Source: Salinigranum marinum
GTDB taxonomy: Archaea > Halobacteriota > Halobacteria > Halobacteriales > Haloferacaceae
Assembly (NCBI RefSeq): GCF_024228675.1
Contig: NZ_CP100461.1
Coordinates: 2,601,398-2,665,397 of the forward strand
Direction: 5' to 3'
Length of the DNA stretch: 64,000 nucleotides
Shown here: in pieces, positions 1 to 8,737 of the stretch
Position numbering within the stretch: position 1 is the stretch's first letter
Layout: each line of letters begins with the position of its first letter
Notes under the pieces: model-generated
What the model was told of the DNA's origin: nothing
Seen by the model: the letters and a program-made list of their open reading frames with translations, nothing else
Database searches by the model: none
Translations under genes and position numbers: made by a program

Positions 1-2
1 GA

Positions 3-314
3 GAGCTTGCCGAGGCGACAGGCGTCAGTAAGCGACACGTCGCGAAAACGCTGGCACGGCTTCTCGGTGGGGGGAGCGTTGAGTGTTGCGACGGTGTCGG
101 GGCGTACGGCGCTGACGTCTACAGCACCGGGAATTCGCCGACGAGCGTGGTCGATCTCGGGAGCGACGAGATCGCGAACGATGCCGTATGGGGTACCTAT
201 ACGTGGTCGTTCGCGATCCATCCCGCAGCGGGGGACGCGTCCGAAGCCTCGGCCAGCTCTGTGGCCACGACCTCGACAGCGGACCACATCGAACGACAGG
301 AGAGGCCGGGATGA
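3..314 (+). CDS. C-terminal part of a winged-helix DNA-binding protein (partial)
   Basis: The window opens inside a gene. The third forward frame is open from base 3 to a TGA at 312-314 and reads ELAEATGVSKRHVAKTLARL near the start, a typical helix-turn-helix with recognition helix followed by a wing-like GGG turn. The last roughly 60 residues are Ser/Ala/Thr-rich and look unstructured. The frame was preferred over the overlapping frame at 7-465 because it has acidic haloarchaeal composition and an HTH, whereas the other is Arg/Ser-rich. The upstream part is missing, so I cannot name the protein; similar C-terminal HTH modules occur in haloarchaeal plasmid or viral proteins (inference). Confidence 0.6.
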   Translation, partial: ELAEATGVSKRHVAKTLARLLGGGSVECCDGVGAYGADVYSTGNSPTSVVDLGSDEIANDAVWGTYTWSFAIHPAAGDASEASASSVATTSTADHIERQERPG

Positions 315-430
315 ACGCCGACTGACGGGGACTTCACAGGTCGAGACGGTGTTCTGGCCTCGCTGGGACAGACACATCTACCGCAGTCGATTTCCGGCTC
401 TACGGGTCGCTCGCCGTATGTGGGAAAGAC

Positions 431-437
431 AATTAAC
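431..437 (+). promoter_or_regulatory. TATA box of hsdM
   Basis: The AT-rich stretch AATTAAC is centred about 28 nt before the hsdM ATG, the spacing expected for a leaderless haloarchaeal transcript. Confidence 0.5.
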
Positions 438-461
438 GGCATCAGAGAATAGTACCGTAGC

Positions 462-2027
462 ATGACCAACGGAAACCAGCAGACGCTACCCGGGGTCGAC
501 GGGCAGGGCACGCTCGACCTCGACACGCTGGAAAGCCATCTCTGGGAGGCTGCCGATATTCTCCGTGGGAGCATCGACGCGGCGGACTACAAGAACTACA
601 TCTTCGGACTGCTCTTTCTCAAGCGCATCAACGACCGGTTCGACGAGGAGACCGAGGAGATCGCCGAGGAGTACGACATCGACGAGGAAGAGGTCAGGGG
701 CGAACGCGACCTCCACGAGGAGTTCTGGGTGCCCGAACGCGCTCGCTGGAGTCACATCACGTCGCAGACGGACAACATCGGTGAGGCACTGGACAAGGCC
801 CTCATCGCTGTCGAGGACGAGAACGACGCCATCGCCGACCGGGTGCTGTCGACCGTTGACTACAACGACAAGGACCGGCTGAGCGACGCGACGCTCGACG
901 AACTCGTCACGCACTTCGACAAACAGCGCTATCAGAACGTCGACCTCGAAGACCCCGACATCTTCGGCCGGGCCTACGAGTACCTCATCCGGCAGTTCGC
1001 CGACGACGCCGGGAAGAAGGGCGGCGAGTTCTACACGCCCCGCGAGGTCGTCCAACTCCTTGTCGAGTGCGTCGACCCCGAACCCGGACACCGCGTCTAC
1101 GACCCCTGTTGTGGCTCCGGTGGGATGCTCATCTACTCGGCCCAGCACATCCGCGACGAGGGCGGCGACACGGACGACGTCTCGCTCTACGGACAGGAGA
1201 AGAACCTGAATACGTGGGCCATCGGTCAGATGAACGTCCTCCTGCACGAGATGCAGGACGCCAAGATCGAGAAGGGCGACACGATCACCGAACCGAAGTT
1301 CGTCACCGAACACGGCGAACTCGAAGTGTTCGACCGCGTCGTCGCCAACCCGCCGTGGAACCAGAAGAAGTGGAGCAAGGAGTGGGTGCAGGAGAACGAG
1401 CCATACAACCGCTTCCCGTATGGGCTGCCGCCGTCGAACCGTGGTGACTGGACGTGGATTCAGCTCATGCTCGCGTCACTGTCGGAGAAGGGCAAGGCGG
1501 GCATCGTCATGGACAACGGTTTGCTGTTCCGCTCGCGGTCGGAGAAGAAGATCCGCAAGCCGATTCTTGAGGCCGACCTCATCGAGGCCGTCATCGCCCT
1601 ACCCGAGAACCTCTTTTACAACACGTCGTCCCCGGGCTGTATCCTGCTCATGAACAAAGACAAGCCCGAGGAACGCGAAAAGAAGGTCCAGTTCATCTAC
1701 GCCGAAGAGCAGACGCTCCGAGAGTCCGGCGTGCAAATCTACGAGGAACTCTCGAATCAGAACCAACTAACAGAGGAGGGTGTCGATTATCTCGCCGAGA
1801 CACACCTCACTGGACGCGAAGAGGACCACCACAGTCGGCTGGTCGACATGGAGGAGATCAAGGAGAACGACTGGAATCTGAACGTGCCCCGGTATGTCGA
1901 TACAACAGAGCCCGAGGAACCCATCGACGTAAGTGAGAAGCTGCGTGAGTTGGATCGACTAGCCGAAGAGCGCCAGAAGACCGACGAGGAACTTCAGCAG
2001 TACATGGAGGAGTTGGAGTACCGATGA
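462..2027 (+). CDS. hsdM: Type I restriction-modification system, DNA methyltransferase subunit HsdM
   Basis: This is the modification subunit, which transfers a methyl group from S-adenosylmethionine to adenine N6 within the bipartite site chosen by HsdS. The 521-residue protein has the expected two parts: a helical HsdM N-terminal domain (about 20-165) and an N6-adenine methyltransferase fold. The SAM-binding motif DPCCGSGG lies at about 214-221 and the catalytic motif IV NPPW at 296-299. The C-terminal end is charged and helical, as expected for contact with HsdS. The stop overlaps the hsdS start (ATGA at 2024-2027), so the two are translationally coupled. Length and motifs are intact, so the gene looks functional. 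Confidence 0.96.
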   Translation: MTNGNQQTLPGVDGQGTLDLDTLESHLWEAADILRGSIDAADYKNYIFGLLFLKRINDRFDEETEEIAEEYDIDEEEVRGERDLHEEFWVPERARWSHITSQTDNIGEALDKALIAVEDENDAIADRVLSTVDYNDKDRLSDATLDELVTHFDKQRYQNVDLEDPDIFGRAYEYLIRQFADDAGKKGGEFYTPREVVQLLVECVDPEPGHRVYDPCCGSGGMLIYSAQHIRDEGGDTDDVSLYGQEKNLNTWAIGQMNVLLHEMQDAKIEKGDTITEPKFVTEHGELEVFDRVVANPPWNQKKWSKEWVQENEPYNRFPYGLPPSNRGDWTWIQLMLASLSEKGKAGIVMDNGLLFRSRSEKKIRKPILEADLIEAVIALPENLFYNTSSPGCILLMNKDKPEEREKKVQFIYAEEQTLRESGVQIYEELSNQNQLTEEGVDYLAETHLTGREEDHHSRLVDMEEIKENDWNLNVPRYVDTTEPEEPIDVSEKLRELDRLAEERQKTDEELQQYMEELEYR

Positions 2028-3346
2028 GTGAGGCACTGGAGCAATCTGACCTCCGTGAGGGGTACAAAGAGGTCCAGTTGGGACCCAAACCCGCGAAAAT
2101 TCCCTCAGAGTGGACGGTCAGAAAACTCGACGAATTAACGAATAACTCGGGAAACTACGGTGCAAACATCTCTGCTATAGAATACGACCCTGAAAAACCA
2201 CGGTACATCCGAATCACAGACATCGGGGATGACGGTTTTTTAAAAGACGATGATCGAAAATCAATCCCTCGCGATGATGCCGAGGGTTACTATCTGTCTG
2301 CGGGTGACTTACTGTTTGCTCGTACTGGGGCAACTGCAGGCAAAAGCTACCTTTGCAGAGAGGACGGAACAGACGCCGCATATGCTGGCTATCTAATACG
2401 TTTTGAGCTTAATGAGTCGAAGGTTGACACCGATTTCCTGGCTCTATACGTTCAGTCGAAACTGTATCGCGATTGGGTAGACCGAATCACACGTCATGGA
2501 GCACAACAGAACATCAATGCGAGTGAGTACCGTGGTTTTGACATTCTCTATCCCCCGCTCCCCGAACAGCGCCGTATCGCCGATATCCTCTCGACGGTCG
2601 ACGAGCAGATTCAACAGACAGACGAGATCATCGAAGAGACGAAAGATCTGAAACAGGGGCTCATTCAAGACTTGGTTTTCTTCGGGAAGAGCCACAATGG
2701 TACTCAAACTGTCCAGCTCGGTCCCATGACTACCGAGATCGCGGAATCGTGGGACGTATCCACCGTGGGCGAGATCACGACTAAGGCTCAGTATGGGTCC
2801 TCTGAAAGCCTCTCCACGGACGGGACGTACCCAGTCTTCCGCATGAATAACATCGAGGACGGGAAAATGGTCGCTTCCCCGATGAAATATTCTGAGCTGG
2901 ACGACAACCAAGCGGAAAAATACCGCGTCGAGAAGGGCGATATCCTGTTCAATCGGACCAACAGTATCGACCTCGTTGGAAAGTCAGGCATCTTCGACTT
3001 GGATGGAGAGTACGTATTCGCGTCGTACCTCATCCGCCTCCGCACAAACGATCAGATGAATCCATATTTCCTCAATTACTATCTGAACTCCCACATCGGT
3101 CAAGGGATCCTGTTTTCCATTGCAACACGCGGGGCCAGTCAGGCCAATATCAACGCGACGAATCTGAAAGGCGTCAAAGTGCCACTCCCCCCGAGAGAAC
3201 AACAAGACAGGATCGTTGGGCAGATTCAGAAAGTCGAGGAAAAGATTGAGCAAGAACGCGAAACCAAACAGCGGCTTCAAGAACTCAAACGAGGCCTCAT
3301 GCAGGATCTCCTGACTGGCAAGGTCCGTGTCAATACCGCCGACTGA
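2024..3346 (+). CDS. hsdS: Type I restriction-modification system, specificity subunit HsdS
   Basis: This is the DNA-recognition subunit. The 440 residues show the usual duplicated plan. Target recognition domain 1 spans about 30-195 and is followed by a conserved helical spacer that begins PPLPEQRRIA near residue 177. Target recognition domain 2 spans about 235-390 and is followed by a second spacer that begins LPPREQQDRI near 386 and ends GLMQDLLTGKVRV. Both recognition domains are more AT-rich than hsdM and hsdR, as is common for the fast-exchanging part of these systems. The start ATG overlaps the hsdM stop. The target sequence cannot be read from the protein. Confidence 0.95.
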   Translation: MSEALEQSDLREGYKEVQLGPKPAKIPSEWTVRKLDELTNNSGNYGANISAIEYDPEKPRYIRITDIGDDGFLKDDDRKSIPRDDAEGYYLSAGDLLFARTGATAGKSYLCREDGTDAAYAGYLIRFELNESKVDTDFLALYVQSKLYRDWVDRITRHGAQQNINASEYRGFDILYPPLPEQRRIADILSTVDEQIQQTDEIIEETKDLKQGLIQDLVFFGKSHNGTQTVQLGPMTTEIAESWDVSTVGEITTKAQYGSSESLSTDGTYPVFRMNNIEDGKMVASPMKYSELDDNQAEKYRVEKGDILFNRTNSIDLVGKSGIFDLDGEYVFASYLIRLRTNDQMNPYFLNYYLNSHIGQGILFSIATRGASQANINATNLKGVKVPLPPREQQDRIVGQIQKVEEKIEQERETKQRLQELKRGLMQDLLTGKVRVNTAD

Positions 3347-3509
3347 ATCTGCGGGTTCCAACTGGATTATATCTACATTGAATATAGCGTGGATTGTCCG
3401 AACTCTATTCTAACCGAATCGGTTTTAATGTAATCACACCCCGAGCCACCTCCCTCTATTTCTAATTTCTCCGGAGATTTTTTAATTGGATGGCCGCAAC
3501 TGAGCCGTA

Positions 3510-4775
3510 ATGATCGACGGGTACGACCTGCCTGCAAATGCGCCCGGGCAGTACCTCCCGCTTCGTGAGGACCAGTCCCTCCCGAAGGCGTACTTCCCGG
3601 ACAAACTGCCTCCAGCGTTCGACCTCTCCGACGAGGTCGTCCGCGAACACGGACGGGCGATGTGGGCGCTCGGCCGCCTGGAGGGGTTGGGCAGCGAGAT
3701 CGACAACCCCGGCGCGGTGTTCAGTTCGTTCGTCTACAAGGAGGCCGAGCAGTCCTCACGCGTCGAGGGGACGGCCGTCACAGTCTCGGACATCTACCGC
3801 TACGACGTCGGCCAACTGACGTTCCGGGACGCGGCCGAGAGCGACCACGAGGCCGACGTTCGAGAGGCGCGCAACTACATCCGCGCGCTCAACGAGGCGG
3901 TGTCGTATCTGCGCACGGCAGGGTTCGAACGGGAGAGCATCACCAGCGAGCTGGTGAAGTCGCTGCACGAGACGCTGCTCGAACGCGGCCGGAGTGAGGA
4001 CGACGACCCGCTCCCCGGACAGTTCCGTCCCGGCTTCGCCGTCATCGAGGAGGCACACCCCCACGGGTTCGGGACGCGTATCCGGTTCATCCCACCGAAG
4101 CCCGACAGCGTCGAGCGCCTGATGGACGACCTCGAACGCTTCGTACAGGAGGGGAGCACCTGGCCCACGCTGATCGACGTCGCCGTCGCCCACTACCAGT
4201 TCGAGACCGTCCACCCGTTCAAGGACGGGAACGGTCGCGTCGGCCGCATCCTCGCCGTGCTGATGCTCATCGCCGACGGGCTGCTCCACTACCCCCTGCT
4301 CTATCTGAGTTCGTTTATCGAGCGACACCGCACCGAGTACGCCGACCGACTCCTGGCCGTGAGCGAGAAGGGCGAGTGGGACGAGTGGCTGCGCTTCTTC
4401 CTCCGTGGCATCCGCGAACAGGCTGAAGAGGCGTTCGTGCGGGCGAAGCTCCTCATCGACACCCGGCGGACGTACGAGACGAGATACGCCGACGAGCCGA
4501 AGTCGGTGCGGGACCTCGCCCTCGCGTTGTTCGAGGACCCGTATTTCACCGTCCGGGAGGCGAGCGAACGGATCGGCGTCGTCTACCAGACGGCGAACAA
4601 CGCGGTCGACCGCCTCGAAGCCGACGGGGTCGTCTCTGAGATCACGGGCAACGCACAGAATCGCGTGTTCCGAGCCGAAGAGATCATGGACATCGTGGAG
4701 CGCCCCGCGCAGAACCTCCCCGAGCCAGAGGACCTCGTCGACGTCGAGCACGCGTGGAAGCTTCCTGACCACTGA
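3510..4775 (+). CDS. Fic family protein (probable AMP-transferase) inside the RM cluster
   Basis: Fic proteins usually transfer AMP from ATP to a hydroxyl side chain of a target protein. The 421-residue protein has the complete catalytic loop HPFKDGNGRVGR at 235-246, with catalytic His235. It also keeps a class II N-terminal inhibitory motif, S82-x3-E86-G87 (SSRVEG), whose Glu normally blocks ATP binding, so the protein is probably auto-inhibited. A C-terminal winged-helix-like segment (about 340-390) may bind DNA. The gene sits between hsdS (163-bp AT-rich gap) and hsdR (46-bp gap) on the same strand. Fic genes are recurrent passengers of type I RM loci; a role in regulating or guarding restriction is inference. 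Confidence 0.92.
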   Translation: MIDGYDLPANAPGQYLPLREDQSLPKAYFPDKLPPAFDLSDEVVREHGRAMWALGRLEGLGSEIDNPGAVFSSFVYKEAEQSSRVEGTAVTVSDIYRYDVGQLTFRDAAESDHEADVREARNYIRALNEAVSYLRTAGFERESITSELVKSLHETLLERGRSEDDDPLPGQFRPGFAVIEEAHPHGFGTRIRFIPPKPDSVERLMDDLERFVQEGSTWPTLIDVAVAHYQFETVHPFKDGNGRVGRILAVLMLIADGLLHYPLLYLSSFIERHRTEYADRLLAVSEKGEWDEWLRFFLRGIREQAEEAFVRAKLLIDTRRTYETRYADEPKSVRDLALALFEDPYFTVREASERIGVVYQTANNAVDRLEADGVVSEITGNAQNRVFRAEEIMDIVERPAQNLPEPEDLVDVEHAWKLPDH

Positions 4776-4821
4776 AATAGCAACTACCTTGATACGTCCC
4801 CCTGTCGAACGGCCATAACAG

Positions 4822-7794
4822 ATGCCGGACGAGTACGCCGAGTCCGAACGCCCCGCCCTCGATACCCTCCAGTGGCTCGGCTGGGAGGTCGTCGACCAGC
4901 AGCGGACCACCTGGCACGACCCCCGCGAAACCGTATCCTCGGCCGTACTCGAACCCCGCCTTCGCGACGCTGTCGAACGACTGAACCCGTGGATCGACGA
5001 GAACAACCTGAACAAGGCCGTCCGCGAGATCCAGCAGCTCGCCGGAACGAGCACGATGGACGAGAACGAACAGATCCACGAGAAGCTCGTTCGTCACACG
5101 GACGTCAAACAAGATCTGGGCCACGGCCTGAAACACCAGACGGTCAGGTACATCGACTACGAGAACCCCGAGAACAACGACTTCTTCGCGCTCAATCAGT
5201 TCCGCGTCGAGGGACCGATAGAGACCGTCAAACCCGACATCGTCCTGTTCGTCAACGGAATCCCGCTCGGCGTCGTCGAGTGCAAAGCGCCGACCATTGC
5301 CGAGCCGCGAAGCGAGGCGCTCGAACAGCTACAACGCTATCAGAACGAACGCACTGAGACCGGGAAGGAGGGGGCCGAAGAACTGTTCCGGTACAACCAG
5401 TTCTCCGTGGCGGCGTGGTACGAGGGCGCGGTGATGGGCACCTACGGAACGCCGAAGGGCCAGTACAAGCCGTGGCGTGACACCTACCCCGTCGACGACG
5501 ACTATCTCGCCGACCGGTTCGGCGTCGACTACGTCTCCCCACAACTGCGGATGCTGTACGCCTTGTTCGAGCCCGAGCGGCTACTCGACCAACTGCGCCA
5601 CTTCACGGTCTTCGACACGAACCAGAGCGGGACGGCGAAGCTCGTGGCCCGCTATCAGCAGTACCGCGCCGTCGAGAAGGCACTCAAGCGAATCGAACGC
5701 CGCAGTCAGCGAGAGGCACAGGGCGGCGTCGTCTGGCACACCCAGGGTTCGGGAAAGTCGTTGACGATGCTCTTTCTCGGATTGAAACTCCGCCGTGCGA
5801 AACCCGACCCAAAGCTGGTACTTGTCACCGACCGTACCGCGCTCGACGACCAGATACACGCCACGTTCGAGCGCTGTGGGTTCCCGAACCCGAAGAAGGC
5901 CGAAGACATCGACGACCTGCGCGAGAAGCTCAGCACAAACGCGGGCGAGACAATCACCACACTCATCCAGAAGTTCCAGCTCCACGACGACGAAGAGGGC
6001 GACTTCCCGGTGCTCTCCCGCGACGACGACATCTACGTGATGGTCGACGAGGCTCACCGAACCCAGTACAAGAAGCTCGCGAACAATATGCGGACGGCAC
6101 TGCCGAACGCTTACTACGTCGGCTTCACCGGGACGCCTATCGAGAAAGACGAGAAGAACACACGCCGGACCTTCGGGAACTACATCGATACGTACACCAT
6201 CGACCAGTCGCTCGAAGACGACACTACCGTCGAGATTCTCTATCAGGGTCGACTCGCCGACATCCACCTCGAAGGGCGGAATCTCGACCGCATCTTCGAC
6301 CGGGTGTTCGACGACAGGACGGACGAGGAGAAGGCCGAAATCCAGAAGCGGTACGCCCAGGAGCGCGATCTCGCCGAGGCCGAGTCGCGTATCGAGGAGG
6401 TGGCGCTCGACATCGTCGACCACTTCGAGAACGAGATCGCTCGCCCGTTCAAGGGGATAGTCGTCACGACCAGCAAGCGGGCTGCGATTCGGTACAAGAA
6501 CAAGCTCGACGACCTGCACGGCCCAGAGTCCCGAGTCGTCATTTCACCGGGCCACAACGATCCCGAAGCGGTCAAAAGCTGGGTTCCGACCGACACCGAG
6601 AAGTCGAAGTACAAAGAGGAGTTCGTCGACCCGAACGGACAGGTCGAGTTACTGATCGTGTGCGACATGCTGCTGACCGGCTTCGACGCCCCAGTCGCGC
6701 AGGTGATGTACCTCGACAAACCCCTCCGCGAGCACAACCTCCTGCAGGCTATCGCGCGTGTCAACCGGCCCTTCCCCGAGAAGAACCACGGGCTCATCGT
6801 CGACTACTACGGCATCTCCGACGACCTGAAACAGGCACTGGCGATGTTCAGCGACGACGACGTCAAGCACGCGATGGTGCCGCTGTCGGACAAGAAGCCC
6901 GAACTCGAAGCCGCCAATCGAAAAGCCGTCTCGTTCTTCGACGACCTCGACGACATGGAGGCGTGTCTCCAGACGCTCGAACCGGAGGACGTCCGTATTG
7001 AGTTCAAGAACGCGTACAAGCGCTTCTCGAAGCTGATGGACATCGTGCTGCCCGACCCGATGGCGAACCCCTACAAGGACGACCTCGACCGGCTCAGTGA
7101 GATCTACGCCCGAGCAAAGCAGCGCTACCGGGACGACTCGATGAACCTAGAGGGCTGCGGCGAAAAGGTACGTGAACTCATCCAGAAACACATTCGGTCG
7201 AAGGGCATCGACGTACTCAACGACGAGCCCGTATCCATCATGGACGAAGGCGGGTTCGGTGCGGAGATTGAAGGCCTAGAAAGCGACGAATCACGGGCGA
7301 GTGAGATGCAGCACGCACTGAAGCACGAGATTTCGGTTCGTTTCGACGAAGACCCCGTCCAGTACGGTTCGCTCAAGGAGCGCGTCGAGAAGCTCATCGA
7401 GAAGTACAAGCAGAAGCGCCTAACCGACCGTGAGATCATCGAGGAACTCAAGAAGGTACTCGACGAGATGCGCTCTCGCGACCAGTTGGCCCACTCTAAG
7501 GGGCTCGCCGACGCGACCGAACTCTCGTTCTACCACGCACTTGAGGACGTCCTCGACTCGGAGGACCAGCCGGTCGACCAGAAGACGCTGGTCGAACTCA
7601 CGGGCGACATCGTCGCAGAGGTCGAAGACGTGGCTACCGTCGTCGAGTGGCAGGAGAAGGTCACCCTCCAGCAGAAGCTCCGCAAGAAGGTGACACTCCG
7701 GCTCATCAAGTCGGACATCGAGATGACGGCCGACGAGCGAAAGGCGCTCACGACCCGTATCGTCGAACTGGCCCGCACCCACTACAAGCCATGA
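4822..7794 (+). CDS. hsdR: Type I restriction-modification system, endonuclease/translocase subunit HsdR
   Basis: This is the motor-nuclease subunit that translocates and cuts unmethylated DNA. The 990-residue protein has an N-terminal PD-(D/E)xK nuclease domain (Asp139 in KPDIVLF, then E153-C-K155). A superfamily 2 helicase core follows, with Walker A GSGKS at 309-313, DEAH at 409-412 and the FTGTP motif soon after. The late helicase motif is LLTGFDAP ... QAIARVNRP. A long helical C-terminus (about 740-990) should bind the methylase core. All catalytic motifs are present. The stop overlaps the ATG of the next gene (7791), so the metallopeptidase is co-translated. Confidence 0.96.
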   Translation: MPDEYAESERPALDTLQWLGWEVVDQQRTTWHDPRETVSSAVLEPRLRDAVERLNPWIDENNLNKAVREIQQLAGTSTMDENEQIHEKLVRHTDVKQDLGHGLKHQTVRYIDYENPENNDFFALNQFRVEGPIETVKPDIVLFVNGIPLGVVECKAPTIAEPRSEALEQLQRYQNERTETGKEGAEELFRYNQFSVAAWYEGAVMGTYGTPKGQYKPWRDTYPVDDDYLADRFGVDYVSPQLRMLYALFEPERLLDQLRHFTVFDTNQSGTAKLVARYQQYRAVEKALKRIERRSQREAQGGVVWHTQGSGKSLTMLFLGLKLRRAKPDPKLVLVTDRTALDDQIHATFERCGFPNPKKAEDIDDLREKLSTNAGETITTLIQKFQLHDDEEGDFPVLSRDDDIYVMVDEAHRTQYKKLANNMRTALPNAYYVGFTGTPIEKDEKNTRRTFGNYIDTYTIDQSLEDDTTVEILYQGRLADIHLEGRNLDRIFDRVFDDRTDEEKAEIQKRYAQERDLAEAESRIEEVALDIVDHFENEIARPFKGIVVTTSKRAAIRYKNKLDDLHGPESRVVISPGHNDPEAVKSWVPTDTEKSKYKEEFVDPNGQVELLIVCDMLLTGFDAPVAQVMYLDKPLREHNLLQAIARVNRPFPEKNHGLIVDYYGISDDLKQALAMFSDDDVKHAMVPLSDKKPELEAANRKAVSFFDDLDDMEACLQTLEPEDVRIEFKNAYKRFSKLMDIVLPDPMANPYKDDLDRLSEIYARAKQRYRDDSMNLEGCGEKVRELIQKHIRSKGIDVLNDEPVSIMDEGGFGAEIEGLESDESRASEMQHALKHEISVRFDEDPVQYGSLKERVEKLIEKYKQKRLTDREIIEELKKVLDEMRSRDQLAHSKGLADATELSFYHALEDVLDSEDQPVDQKTLVELTGDIVAEVEDVATVVEWQEKVTLQQKLRKKVTLRLIKSDIEMTADERKALTTRIVELARTHYKP

Positions 7795-8507
7795 ACGAGT
7801 ACCATATCGGTCAGACGGTCGTCCCCTACGAGGTCGAGTGGAGTCGAGAGCGGACCACCATCGGGCTGTCGATGGATCACTCGATGGAACTCACGATCAG
7901 GGCCCCGTACTCGGCGACTACCGAGGACATCGACCAAGTACTCGACGACAAGAAAGAGTGGATCCTGAAGACGCTGTATGGGCTCTCCGAGCAGCAGGAC
8001 CCACCACTCGACAAGGAGTTTCTGAGTGGCGAGAAACTGCTCTACAACGGACGAAGGCACCGGATTCGCGTGGAGGAAGGCGAGTGTTCCGAGCCCACCT
8101 TACGGTTCGACGACACCCAGTTCCTGCTCTCGGTGCCCGACACTGGTGATGTCAGCATCAGACGAAAGCGCCAGGTTGTCGTCGACTGGTACTACGAAAC
8201 TGCAGATCGGGAACTCCCCGACCGTGCCGACGACTACATCGCGAAACTCGGATTGGAGGACGTCGAGATCGACGTTCGTGAACTCCCCAGCCGGTGGGGA
8301 GAGTACCGCTCTGGTGGCGTTGTCCTCAACTGGCGGTTGATCCTCGCACCTCGGAAGATCCAGGATTACGTGGTTGCGCACGAACTCGCTCACTTCAAAC
8401 ATGGCGATCACTCGGACTCGTTTTGGAACACGGTCGGGACGCTGATTCCGGATTACCGGGAACGTCGGGAATGGCTGCGAGTCAACGGAAGCACGCTCAC
8501 AGTTTGA
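7791..8507 (+). CDS. YgjP/SprT-like zinc metallopeptidase (DUF45 type) of the RM operon
   Basis: The 238-residue protein carries HELAH at 197-201 followed by KHGDHSDSFW. This is the signature of the YgjP/DUF45 metallopeptidase family, in which His197, His201 and probably His207 bind zinc and Glu198 is the catalytic base. The start is set at ATG 7791, which overlaps the hsdR stop and gives the normal family N-terminus; a longer reading from 7647 would lie within hsdR. Members of this family are often the last gene of type I RM operons. The substrate is unknown, and turnover of the RM complex is only a hypothesis. Confidence 0.9.
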   Translation: MNEYHIGQTVVPYEVEWSRERTTIGLSMDHSMELTIRAPYSATTEDIDQVLDDKKEWILKTLYGLSEQQDPPLDKEFLSGEKLLYNGRRHRIRVEEGECSEPTLRFDDTQFLLSVPDTGDVSIRRKRQVVVDWYYETADRELPDRADDYIAKLGLEDVEIDVRELPSRWGEYRSGGVVLNWRLILAPRKIQDYVVAHELAHFKHGDHSDSFWNTVGTLIPDYRERREWLRVNGSTLTV

Positions 8508-8737
8508 AGACGATTTAATGATCGGCTGCGAGGCCGATGGGTGTATTACAAGGGGCCTCGACTGACCGAGGCGCTTGACCTGTCGCTGCGGTACGCTGTC
8601 CTTCATCTATCACAGGCTGTCCACTGTAAACTTCCAGAACCTGTGAGAGCTGATCACCAACTGGTGATTGGGTGCTGTGAGTGGTCGTCCGTGCGCCCCG
8701 CCTCAGTGTTTTTGCTATCGAATGCCAACACAGCGCC

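Noticed and set aside
7-465. Long forward frame at the window start
   Set aside because: Arg/Ser-rich and without domain features; the overlapping frame 3-314 has an HTH and acidic composition.
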